Source: Pseudobacteriovorax antillogorgiicola (lineage in GTDB: Bacteria > Bdellovibrionota_B > Oligoflexia > Oligoflexales > RGVZ01). Taken from it: a stretch of 64,000 bases of DNA. The notes below the pieces were generated by a model. That model saw only the letters and a list, made by a program, of their open reading frames with translations. It was not told the origin of the DNA and did not search any database. The position numbers were made by a program, and so were the translations under genes. Positions within the stretch are counted from its first letter, which is position 1. Each line of letters opens with the position of its first letter. The stretch covers positions 64,001-128,000 of the forward strand of contig CAMDHM010000002.1 in NCBI GenBank assembly GCA_945898195.1. Direction: 5' to 3'. This document shows positions 44,236 to 51,876 of this stretch, piece after piece.

Positions 44236-44879
44236 TCGTCGTTCTGACGGGGGCTCCCGGTGCCGGTAAAGGCACTCAGGCGGATTTGCTGGCATCTCAG
44301 GGTGGGTACCGTAAGGTTTCAACCGGCGATGCACTTAGGAAGCATGTTCGGACAAAATCCCCGATTGGACTTCAAGCCGAGGCCGTTATGGCGCGGGGCG
44401 AATTGGTGTCTGACGAGATTCTTTTTCAGATTCTCCGTGAAGAGCTTGGGCCGGATTCGCAGGAGAAGATTCTTTTGGACGGCTATCCAAGAAATGTGGC
44501 TCAGGCCCAGACGTTGGACTCCCTTAAAGAAATGCACCCAGTTGTGGTGGCGATCCATCTCGACGTAGATTCTGTGGAGTTAGTGACCCGGTTGAGTGGA
44601 CGGAGGGTCTGTTCGAGTTGTGGTGCGACCTATCATGTGTCCATGACGCCATCTAAGATCTCGGGCATTTGTGATAAATGCGGCGGAGCCCTGCAGCAGC
44701 GTACAGACGATCGTGAAGAGAGTGTCCGTACAAGGCTGTCGGTTTACGAGTCAATGACAAAGCCAGTCCTCGAATATTATAGGGGAAAAGGGCTTTATCA
44801 TCGGGTCGATGGTAAGGGAAGTACGCAAGATGTGTTTCGTAAATTGGTGGGCAGCCTTGATGGGCTGAGTCTCTCGTGA
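44232..44879 (+). CDS. adk: Adenylate kinase with zinc-type LID
   Basis: A 215-residue enzyme for ATP + AMP = 2 ADP. P-loop GAPGAGKGTQADLLA, STGDALRKH, LLDGYPRNVAQA (family DGFPR) and RTDDREESVRTRL are present. The LID carries four cysteines, CSSC and CDKC, which would bind zinc as in Gram-positive adenylate kinases. The N-terminal Met overlaps the secY stop. Confidence 0.97.
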   Translation: MIVVLTGAPGAGKGTQADLLASQGGYRKVSTGDALRKHVRTKSPIGLQAEAVMARGELVSDEILFQILREELGPDSQEKILLDGYPRNVAQAQTLDSLKEMHPVVVAIHLDVDSVELVTRLSGRRVCSSCGATYHVSMTPSKISGICDKCGGALQQRTDDREESVRTRLSVYESMTKPVLEYYRGKGLYHRVDGKGSTQDVFRKLVGSLDGLSLS

Positions 44880-44929
44880 GTCTGAAAGCCTAAAAAGCTT
44901 GCAGGTGAAGTTGCTTTAGGTTAGTTTGC

Positions 44930-44962
44930 CGCACCTTTGTGTCCACAGGGGTGTGCCTTTTT
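44930..44962 (+). terminator. Intrinsic terminator/attenuator between adk and infA
   Basis: 44930-44940 pairs with 44945-44955 (11 bp, three G-T wobbles, loop GTCC), followed by five T at 44958-44962. It lies 11 bases before the infA ATG, so readthrough is needed, or a promoter inside the short gap, for the alpha part of the cluster. Confidence 0.65.
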
Positions 44963-44973
44963 GAAAGAGCGGA

Positions 44974-45192
44974 ATGCCAAAAGAAGAAGTCATTGAAGTC
45001 GAAGGCGTTGTTAAAGAACCGCTCCCAAATGCGATGTTCAGGGTTCGGCTAGAGAACGGACACGAGGTTCTCGCCCATATTAGTGGAAAGATGAGGATGC
45101 ACTTCATCAAGATCCTTCCAGGGGATAAGGTGAAGTTGGAAATATCGCCCTACGATTTAACGCGTGGGCGGATTACATACCGCGCAAAGTAG
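44974..45192 (+). CDS. infA: Translation initiation factor IF-1
   Basis: A 72-residue OB-fold factor that occupies the A site during initiation. [35 protein letters not shown] and RGRITYRAK are canonical. It begins 94 bases after adk, just after a hairpin with T-run, so it may be controlled separately from the genes before it. Confidence 0.97.
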   Translation: MPKEEVIEVEGVVKEPLPNAMFRVRLENGHEVLAHISGKMRMHFIKILPGDKVKLEISPYDLTRGRITYRAK

Positions 45193-45230
45193 CACCGGAT
45201 TTCGCCAGTTTTAAAAGGGAATGGTGGGTT

Positions 45231-45344
45231 ATGAAAGTCAGAGCAAGCGTGAAGCCAATTTGTGAGAAGTGCAAGGTTATCCGCCGCAAGAACGTCGTGC
45301 GGGTGATTTGCTCAGTTGGCAAGCATAAGCAGAAGCAGGGGTAA
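45231..45344 (+). CDS. rpmJ: 50S ribosomal protein L36, zinc type
   Basis: A 37-residue bL36: [20 protein letters not shown] followed by [17 protein letters not shown]. Cys-x2-Cys, a third Cys and His form the zinc site. GTGGGTT lies ahead of the ATG. It starts 38 bases after infA and ends 7 bases before rpsM. Confidence 0.95.
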   Translation: MKVRASVKPICEKCKVIRRKNVVRVICSVGKHKQKQG

Positions 45345-45351
45345 GGGATCC

Positions 45352-45729
45352 ATGGCACGTATTGCAGGTGTAGACCTTCCAGGTCAAAAACGTATCGAAA
45401 TCGCTCTTACGAGCATCTTTGGAATTGGTCGCAGAACTGCGCAGCAGGTTGTTCGCGAGGCTGGGCTTAAGCCTGAAGTTCGCGCGGCAGACCTTGATTC
45501 CAATGAAGTCAACGCACTCCGCAAGGTGATCGACAGCAAGTTGGTTGTCGAAGGTGATCTGCGTCGTGAAATCGCTTTGGCGGTAAAGCGGCTCATGGAC
45601 CTAAACTGCACGCGTGGCATCCGCCATCGCAAAGGTTTACCAGTCCGTGGACAGCGCACCAAGACGAATGCTCGTACCCGTAAAGGTCCGCGCAAGACGA
45701 TCGCTGGCAAGAAAAAAGCTCCTACTTGA
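45352..45729 (+). CDS. rpsM: 30S ribosomal protein S13
   Basis: A 125-residue uS13 at the head/tRNA interface. [20 protein letters not shown], YIyGIG equivalent [30 protein letters not shown] and KKKAPT end are conserved. The ATG at 45352 gives the family N-terminus; an in-frame ATG at 45316 lies in rpmJ. Confidence 0.97.
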   Translation: MARIAGVDLPGQKRIEIALTSIFGIGRRTAQQVVREAGLKPEVRAADLDSNEVNALRKVIDSKLVVEGDLRREIALAVKRLMDLNCTRGIRHRKGLPVRGQRTKTNARTRKGPRKTIAGKKKAPT

Positions 45730-45749
45730 TAGAAAGGTAGCAAATAGTC

Positions 45750-46148
45750 ATGGCAACTAAACCAGCAGCAACTGGTCTTAAGAAGAAGAAAGTCAAACGC
45801 AACGTCCCAGCAGGGGTGGTGCACATAAAGGCTAGCTTCAACAACACACTCATTACATTCACCGACGTCAATGGCGATGTGGTGGCTTGGTCGAGTTCGG
45901 GTAGCAAGGGTTTTAAAGGGTCGCGTAAAAGCACACCATTTGCAGCGCAAATGGCGGCTGAGGAAGCGTCTCGCAAGGCAATGGATTCCGGCATGCGTAC
46001 AGTTTCTGTTCTCGTTAGCGGTCCCGGTTCGGGCCGTGAGAGTGCAGTTCGTGCGATCGCAGCAGCTGGAATGCGCGTGGCCATGATTAAGGATGTAACC
46101 CCGATCCCGCACAACGGCTGCCGTCCATCGAAGCGCCGTCGGGTTTAA
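45750..46148 (+). CDS. rpsK: 30S ribosomal protein S11
   Basis: A 132-residue uS11 in the platform. [40 protein letters not shown] (family ss.G..gfkGsrK.TpyAAq) and the C-terminal [15 protein letters not shown] are conserved. GAAAGGTAG precedes the ATG. Confidence 0.98.
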   Translation: MATKPAATGLKKKKVKRNVPAGVVHIKASFNNTLITFTDVNGDVVAWSSSGSKGFKGSRKSTPFAAQMAAEEASRKAMDSGMRTVSVLVSGPGSGRESAVRAIAAAGMRVAMIKDVTPIPHNGCRPSKRRRV

Positions 46149-46176
46149 TCAACAGTATTGAAGAAGGGGATATCCA

Positions 46177-46803
46177 GTGGCCCGTTATACCGGTCCAGTT
46201 TGCAGGCTCTGTCGTCGTGAAGGCGAGAAGCTCTTTTTGAAGGGCGACCGTTGCTTCACCGACCGTTGTTCGTTTGAGCGTCGTGGTTACGCGCCTGGTC
46301 AGCATGGCCAGCGTCGTACGAAGCTCTCCGAATTTGGCGTGCAGATGCGTGAAAAGCAAAAAGTGAAGCGTGTTTACGGTCTTCTTGAACGTCCTCTTCG
46401 CAACTTGTTTGCTAAGTCGGACAAAGAGCGCGGTGTGACGTCTGAGACGTTCTTCCGTAATCTTGAGCTTCGTTTGGACAACGTCGTGTACCGCATGGGC
46501 TTTGCCCGTAGCCGTAACGAAGCGAAACAGATCGTTCGTCATAATCATATCCTTGTTAATGGCAAGCGCTGCAACATTCCTAGTGCACGCATGAGCGTTG
46601 GTAGTGAAGTCAGCTTGGAAGCCGTTAGTCAGAAACAAGCGCGTTTTACGCTTGCGACCGACTTGTTTTCAAAGCGCGCGGCACTTCCGTGGTTCCAAGT
46701 GGATCATACGAAGTACACTGGAAAAGTGACTGCCGAACCGACGCGTGCTGACATTCATATGAATGTGAAAGAGCGTCTCATCGTTGAATTGTACAACAAG
46801 TAA
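46177..46803 (+). CDS. rpsD: 30S ribosomal protein S4, zinc type
   Basis: A 208-residue uS4, a primary 16S binder and, in E. coli, repressor of the alpha operon. It has the N-terminal zinc form (CRLCRREGEKLF and DRCFTDRC), then YAPGQHGQRRTKLSEFGVQM and the S4 RNA-binding block RLDNVVYRMGFARSRNEAKQ. GTG start with AAGGGGA upstream. Confidence 0.98.
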   Translation: MARYTGPVCRLCRREGEKLFLKGDRCFTDRCSFERRGYAPGQHGQRRTKLSEFGVQMREKQKVKRVYGLLERPLRNLFAKSDKERGVTSETFFRNLELRLDNVVYRMGFARSRNEAKQIVRHNHILVNGKRCNIPSARMSVGSEVSLEAVSQKQARFTLATDLFSKRAALPWFQVDHTKYTGKVTAEPTRADIHMNVKERLIVELYNK

Positions 46804-46838
46804 TTTTGTTGTCCTGATATGGTCGGGGGAAAAACGCC

Positions 46839-47849
46839 ATGCATCGTAACTGGCAAGGTTTGATCAAGCCAAAGAATATTGAAACGGAAGCGCTTACGGA
46901 AACGTACGGCAAATTCGTGGCGAAGCCCTTGGAGCGAGGCTACGGCTTAACTCTAGGTAACTCATTGCGCCGTGCCCTTCTCGCAAGCCTCAATGGCGCT
47001 GCGATTGTGGCTGTGCGCATTGCAGGGGTCGATCACGAATTTTCGACGATCCAGGGCGTGAAAGAGGATGTCACGGACATCATTCTTAACCTCAAGCAAG
47101 TCAATCTTCGTTACCTTGGTGAGAAAGACAGCAGTATTTCTATCAAGGCCTCGTCGGCGGGTATTGTTCGGGCAAAAGATATCATCACTAGCGGTGATGT
47201 CGAGATTCTGAACCCGGAGCAAATTATTGCGACGGTCGGAGCTGACGGATCCTTGGATATGGAGATGGTCGTTCGCCACGGGCGCGGCTATGTTTCAGCT
47301 GAAAACAACCGCTCGGAAGATCTTCCAGCCGAGTTTATTGCAATTGATTCGATTTTTGCTCCCGTTCGTCGCGTATCCTACAATGTATCGAATGCGCGCG
47401 TTGGTCAGATGACGGATTACGATAAACTGACCCTCGAAATTTGGACGAACGGTGCTGTGCGCCCTGATGATGCCCTTGCCTACTCGGCTAAGATCATCAA
47501 GGAACAATTGACCATTTTCGTGAACTTCGATGAAGACGAAGAAGAAGAGCAGCGCCGGTCCGAAGAGACCAAGCCAGTTAACGCGTCCTTGAACGACAAT
47601 TTGTTTAAGACGGTTGACTCGCTGGAGCTGAGTGTTCGCGCGGCCAATTGTCTCGAGAACGCGAATATCAAGTTCATTGGTGAGCTCGTGACCAAGTCTG
47701 AGGGCGAGATGCTGAAGACGAAAAACTTCGGTCGCAAGTCCTTGAATGAGATCAAGGACATTTTGGCTGAAATGGGTCTGTCGCTGGGAATGAAGATCGA
47801 TGGTTTCGATCCATCGACCCTGCGTTCAAAAGACCAGGAACACAATTAG
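46839..47849 (+). CDS. rpoA: RNA polymerase alpha subunit
   Basis: A 336-residue subunit. The N-terminal dimerisation domain has PLERGYGLTLGNSLRRALLA and an acidic linker (DEDEEEEQRRSEE) leads to the C-terminal domain with LELSVRAANCLENANI and FGRKSLNEIKDIL, which contacts UP elements and activators. GGGGGAAAAACGCC precedes the ATG. Confidence 0.98.
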   Translation: MHRNWQGLIKPKNIETEALTETYGKFVAKPLERGYGLTLGNSLRRALLASLNGAAIVAVRIAGVDHEFSTIQGVKEDVTDIILNLKQVNLRYLGEKDSSISIKASSAGIVRAKDIITSGDVEILNPEQIIATVGADGSLDMEMVVRHGRGYVSAENNRSEDLPAEFIAIDSIFAPVRRVSYNVSNARVGQMTDYDKLTLEIWTNGAVRPDDALAYSAKIIKEQLTIFVNFDEDEEEEQRRSEETKPVNASLNDNLFKTVDSLELSVRAANCLENANIKFIGELVTKSEGEMLKTKNFGRKSLNEIKDILAEMGLSLGMKIDGFDPSTLRSKDQEHN

Positions 47850-47867
47850 GATCACGGAGCACGTGTT

Positions 47868-48245
47868 ATGAACCACGGTTTTGGATATCGTAAACTTGGC
47901 CGCAAAACGGCTCATCGTAAGGCGCTTTTGCGCAACATGGCAACCTCGATGGTTCTTCATGAACGCATTGAAACCACGCTGCACAAGGCAAAAGAACTTA
48001 GTAGTGTTGTAGAAAAGCTGATCACCTTGGGAAAAAGAGGTGATCTTCATGCGCGCCGGCAGGCGGCTAGCTTTTTCTTTGATGATGCGGCTGTCGCGAA
48101 GGTCTTTGCTGACCTAGGACCGCGTTTCAGGGAACGTTCGGGTGGTTATACCCGGATTTTACGCCGGGGCCATCGGGCCGGTGACAATGCTGAACTTGCT
48201 ACGATTGAATTCGTAGACTTCAAGTTTGTCGCTGCAGCGAAGTAA
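47868..48245 (+). CDS. rplQ: 50S ribosomal protein L17
   Basis: A 125-residue bL17, at the tunnel exit. [56 protein letters not shown] and [20 protein letters not shown] are family blocks. It is the last gene of the cluster; a strong terminator follows. Confidence 0.98.
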   Translation: MNHGFGYRKLGRKTAHRKALLRNMATSMVLHERIETTLHKAKELSSVVEKLITLGKRGDLHARRQAASFFFDDAAVAKVFADLGPRFRERSGGYTRILRRGHRAGDNAELATIEFVDFKFVAAAK

Positions 48246-48283
48246 TTAGGGGTTATTACACCCTTATTCCTCTGTTTCATAAG

Positions 48284-48316
48284 CCTTCCCTGGAATTTCC
48301 AGGGGAGGTTTTTTTT
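48284..48316 (+). terminator. Intrinsic terminator of the ribosomal cluster
   Basis: 48284-48294 pairs with 48298-48308 (11 bp, one G-T wobble, loop ATT), followed by eight T at 48309-48316, 39 bases after the rplQ stop. Placement marks the end of the S10-spc-alpha transcript. Confidence 0.92.
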
Positions 48317-48376
48317 ATCGGCTAAGATTTGATAGATTAGATACGGATCCAATTCTTACTGGTTGCGGGGTGGCGG

Positions 48377-48811
48377 ATGAGAATATTGAAACCTTTCCTT
48401 GTTTTACTTTTAGGGACGCTTTTGGTTTCCTGTATCGGGGACGAATCCCTGATAAACACGCTGGATCGCGCTGTCTTCAGTCGATCTGGTAGTTTTATTT
48501 TTTCTTCCTATTCCCCAATTACTTTAAAAGAGATCCACTTGGATCTCGAGGAACTCCGCGGGAAGAAGGTTTTAATCGAGGGCCGGGTCGTTGAAACAGG
48601 TAAGCATCATACTTTTTTCATTATGGAAGATGATTCTGCGCGCATGCTCGTTGTTCTGACGCGTTACCCAAATATCCTTCCCGACCTTGGGACGCGGAAT
48701 GGCAAGATTGTTCGCGTGCTCGGAATCGTTGGGAATGGTAAAAAAGGCCTTCCAGTGGTGATGGCTTCAGCCATCAGGACGTCACCTGAAGTTAAATCAG
48801 ACAAGTCCTGA
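48377..48811 (+). CDS. Lipoprotein with OB-fold-like domain
   Basis: A 144-residue lipoprotein: signal peptide with lipobox LLVSC (Cys at residue 19), then a beta-rich domain (KKVLIEGRVVETGKHHTFFI, MLVVLTRY, GKIVRVLGIVG) with the look of an OB-fold, as in bacterial 'tRNA-anti-like' lipoproteins. Function unknown; outer-membrane or periplasmic anchoring is expected. GGGGTGG precedes the ATG. Probably co-transcribed with the LptG-like gene 29 bases on. Confidence 0.65.
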   Translation: MRILKPFLVLLLGTLLVSCIGDESLINTLDRAVFSRSGSFIFSSYSPITLKEIHLDLEELRGKKVLIEGRVVETGKHHTFFIMEDDSARMLVVLTRYPNILPDLGTRNGKIVRVLGIVGNGKKGLPVVMASAIRTSPEVKSDKS

Positions 48812-48840
48812 CTGATCATTTTAATTCGTTAGGCCATTGC

Positions 48841-49935
48841 TTGCGTCTTTTTTATTACATTCTCAAAGATTTTTTCAAGTTTGTCGTAAGCGCAATGTTT
48901 TTGACGCTGTTCTTATTCCTTCTTTTTGACTTCATTCATAAAACGACGCGTTATTTTCCTCGGTATAAGCCATCGGCTGCACTTGTTTTCAAAATGTATC
49001 TTTATCAGTTGCCCAGCCATATTTTGCAGGCCATGCCAATTGCATCCTTATTGGCATCGGTCATTTGCATGGTCCTTCTAGGTCGAACCAATGAATTGAC
49101 GGCGATGCGGGCTGCTGGAATGGGTCCGCTTCGTATTGGGGCTCCCCTATTTGCCGGAGGTATCATCCTGGCGATTACGGGATGGATCCTCAATGAGCAC
49201 ATCATTCCCGTTAGCTCCGAGCGAATGCATTACATTCAGGAGGTTCAGATTGAGGGTACGCCCTCGTTTGAGATCGCCCAGGGTGTGAGCTGGCTGAGGC
49301 AGGGCAACAAGATTTATAATTTTGGTAAATATGATCCCGAATTGAGGTCCTTTCAGCAGCTTAGGATTTCTATCATTCGCTCTGATTTTACTGCTGATCA
49401 GGCTATTGAGGCGGTTTCGGCGAAAAGTATCGGCAAGGATCAAGGCTGGTTGTTATCGAATGTGTCGATCATGAAATTTGATGATCAAGGCAACGTCATA
49501 CAACATCGAAAACAGGATTCAATGCTCATTGATTTCCCAATTGATGTTCAAAAACTTCAAAAAGAACGCCGGATGCCAAGTGAGATGAGCCGAAGAGAAT
49601 TGCGATCGCAACTCAAAGGTGAAGAGAATTCTGGGCGGGACATCCTACCGCTGAAGGTGGATTACCACGTAAAGCTGGCCTTCCCCTTTGCAGCACTTGT
49701 GGTCAGCCTGCTTGGCTTGAAGTTTATGTACAGCTCAGAGCGCTCTCCGGAGACGGCCAAAAGCATCCTCATTGCCCTCGGAATTGGAATGAGCTACTGG
49801 GTCCTGCTCAATTCTTTTTTGGCGTTGGGAAGGCGCGGAAACGTCTCTCCCCTGGTAAGTGCCTGGGCAGCCAACGTTATTTTGCTAGTCATTGTCCTTT
49901 GGGACGGCTGGCGCGCCAGGGTTATTTCACGATAA
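48841..49935 (+). CDS. lptG: LptF/LptG-family lipopolysaccharide transport permease
   Basis: A 364-residue inner-membrane protein of the YjgP/YjgQ family: two N-terminal helices and GMGPLRIGAPL, RTNELTAMRAAG (the ATPase-coupling stretch), a periplasmic beta-jellyroll of about 150 residues, then two or more C-terminal helices (FPFAALVVSLLGLKF, IALGIGMSYWVLL). In the Lpt system a pair LptF-LptG extracts LPS to the bridge. TTG start with TTAGG upstream. The partner and ATPase are not in the window. The stop overlaps the convergent surA-like gene by 14 bases. Confidence 0.85.
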   Translation: MRLFYYILKDFFKFVVSAMFLTLFLFLLFDFIHKTTRYFPRYKPSAALVFKMYLYQLPSHILQAMPIASLLASVICMVLLGRTNELTAMRAAGMGPLRIGAPLFAGGIILAITGWILNEHIIPVSSERMHYIQEVQIEGTPSFEIAQGVSWLRQGNKIYNFGKYDPELRSFQQLRISIIRSDFTADQAIEAVSAKSIGKDQGWLLSNVSIMKFDDQGNVIQHRKQDSMLIDFPIDVQKLQKERRMPSEMSRRELRSQLKGEENSGRDILPLKVDYHVKLAFPFAALVVSLLGLKFMYSSERSPETAKSILIALGIGMSYWVLLNSFLALGRRGNVSPLVSAWAANVILLVIVLWDGWRARVISR

Positions 49936-50914
49936 TTTCAATTTTTGACCGAAGCCGTTGTTCAGATAGCCAACGGCGCGTTTGATTAGCGAGTTCGGCA
50001 TTACGTATCTCAGCCTCAAGCTCAGCTTTCTTCTTTTGCATGTCCTTACCGAGCGAAACCTTACGACTCTCAACCTTGAAGATCAGAATGCTGGAACCAA
50101 TCTCAATCGGTGGTGTCACGCCTCCGACGTCGAGGCGTTCAATCTCCTTACGGATTGCTGGGGCAAGATCTTTGAGGCGTACGCCCTCCAAAAGACCCCC
50201 GTTGGCAGCTTTTTGGCGGTCGTCGGAATACAGTTTTACGGCGTCATCAAATGGGGCGCCAGCCTCGATTTTACTGCGAGCTTCCCGTGCGAGAGACCGC
50301 TTTGCCTCGGAGATTACTTCACCAGACCCGTCTGGGATTACGATTGAAATCTGGCGCAATACGATCTCAACAAGGTCTGAGGCGGAACCCGATCGCTTCA
50401 TATAAGCCGTTTCCAGGTCCCTGTCCGTGACCTTAATCAGGGGTGCGATAACCCTTCGCTGAAATCGCCCAAGGATAATCTGGTGGCGAAAGTCCTGCTT
50501 ATAGTCTTCGTAGGACTTATTTTCTTTGGCAAGAAATGACTGCAGCCCATGCTTATCCAGCCCTTTGCCGCTTAAAAAATCAGAGATCTCGGTCTCGAGC
50601 TCGTCATCTGAAACGTCAAGTTCGAGCTCTTTGGCTTTTTGTTGGATCAATTGAAAGTTAATGAGGTCTTGGGTCGCCTTTTCAAATGGTGGCGATTGCT
50701 CCGTTGCAGGAAACTCCGACACCGTAACCAAAGGTCCGGTTTCAACTTTGGTGGCAACATCACTGTAAAGGAAGGGTTGCCCGTTGACGGAACCAAGAAC
50801 TCTATCCACTAAAATTTCGGCTGCCATCGCCGGAAAGCCCAGTCCGACCGATAAGGCAGCAATCAGGATCGTGGCGAGGTAATTGGGATTGAGTTGAGCG
50901 CGGCCTCGAGCCAT
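49922..50914 (-). CDS. surA: SurA-like periplasmic chaperone/peptidyl-prolyl isomerase
   Basis: A 330-residue exported protein: signal peptide (ATILIAALSVGLGFPAMAA), a SurA N-terminal chaperone domain (VDRVLGSVNGQPFLYSDV, LINFQLIQQKAKELELDVSD, DYKQDFRHQIILGRF) and a divergent parvulin-like domain (FDDAVKLYSDD, NGGLLEGVRLKDLAPAI). It would help fold outer-membrane proteins. ATG 50914 has AGAGGA 9 bases upstream, inside the end of the preceding PpiC-like gene (52-base overlap). It is last in the Topo VI-mfd operon. Confidence 0.78.
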   Translation of the reverse strand: MARGRAQLNPNYLATILIAALSVGLGFPAMAAEILVDRVLGSVNGQPFLYSDVATKVETGPLVTVSEFPATEQSPPFEKATQDLINFQLIQQKAKELELDVSDDELETEISDFLSGKGLDKHGLQSFLAKENKSYEDYKQDFRHQIILGRFQRRVIAPLIKVTDRDLETAYMKRSGSASDLVEIVLRQISIVIPDGSGEVISEAKRSLAREARSKIEAGAPFDDAVKLYSDDRQKAANGGLLEGVRLKDLAPAIRKEIERLDVGGVTPPIEIGSSILIFKVESRKVSLGKDMQKKKAELEAEIRNAELANQTRRWLSEQRLRSKIEIIVK

Positions 50915-51873
50915 TTTCGGTATTCCTCTTCTTTTCGTTTAGCAAACAAGGCGACCCGGATCTTTGGCGTGGCTTCTTTTAAACTAAGCACACGTTTGGG
51001 TCGCTTCTCCTGGAGCATAATTATGTGGAAACCGTATGTCGACTTGAGAATCTCACTGATTTGACCTGGCTGCATCTCAAAGGACACGTCAAAAACGGCA
51101 GGAACATCGCCCTTGGCAAAAGGACCAACCTTCCCTCCATCGGCCTCCCCCTCTGGAGTGATCGAATGCTGGCGGGCCATATCCTGAAAGTTGTGCTGAT
51201 TTATTTCCTGCTTAATTTTTTTTGCTTGGGGCTCATCAACTAAAACAACCTGACGAACGATGGCCGTGGGGGGGATCCTAAATTCAGGTTGATGGTTTTT
51301 GTAGTACTCCGTGATCTGTCCATCGGTCGGAGTGGCCAAGGGAAAAATTCTAGATTCAGTATATTGAAGGACGATGGAGCGCTCGCAAAGGCGATTCTTA
51401 AGCAGTTCCTTGGAGCGGTTGCTCTGAAATTGTTCCGGATTTAATTCTATAGCCGTCTGCCATTCCTTTAGGCACGACGTGAAACGTGATGGATCCTCAA
51501 TATCGAATTTTTTGTCCAACTGAAGGTACTTAAAGAGCAGTTTTCGCTCGATCATACCCGACAATAAGCTCTGTTTGAGTGGGCTTAATTCACGCTCCAA
51601 CTTGCCTCCCAAGTCAGGGATTGGCGTCATTTCACCAGTTCCCGTCATACCCTTTACGTGCAAATTGTACTCCCACTCAAGGTCCTCGCTGTCAATCGGT
51701 GTGCCGGCAACTTCGACCAGTGTGGAGCCACGATTCAAGTTATCGAAGGATGGGATATCGCGCTCACGAACTTCAGTGATTTTGTGTCCATTGATGGCAA
51801 GCCACAACGCAACGCCCAGCGTAAAGCAAGTGCTGCCGAGGATCAGGCGCCGTTTCATGTTTTTCGAAATCAT
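50863..51873 (-). CDS. PpiC-type (parvulin) peptidyl-prolyl isomerase, membrane-anchored
   Basis: A 336-residue protein with an N-terminal uncleaved-looking helix (LILGSTCFTLGVALWLAI) and a C-terminal parvulin domain (HQPEFRIPPTAIVRQVV, FQDMARQHSITPEGEADGGK, VGPFAKGDVPAVFDVSFEMQ, YGFHIIMLQEK), similar to PrsA/PpiD-type chaperones. It starts 3 bases after mfd and overlaps surA. Two tandem chaperones suggest work on outer-membrane proteins; exact client unknown. Confidence 0.8.
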   Translation of the reverse strand: MISKNMKRRLILGSTCFTLGVALWLAINGHKITEVRERDIPSFDNLNRGSTLVEVAGTPIDSEDLEWEYNLHVKGMTGTGEMTPIPDLGGKLERELSPLKQSLLSGMIERKLLFKYLQLDKKFDIEDPSRFTSCLKEWQTAIELNPEQFQSNRSKELLKNRLCERSIVLQYTESRIFPLATPTDGQITEYYKNHQPEFRIPPTAIVRQVVLVDEPQAKKIKQEINQHNFQDMARQHSITPEGEADGGKVGPFAKGDVPAVFDVSFEMQPGQISEILKSTYGFHIIMLQEKRPKRVLSLKEATPKIRVALFAKRKEEEYRKWLEAALNSIPITSPRS

Positions 51874-51876
51874 GGC

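Noticed and set aside
45384..46112. 242-codon minus-strand frame
   Set aside because: Antisense to rpsM and rpsK; no ribosome site and no family.
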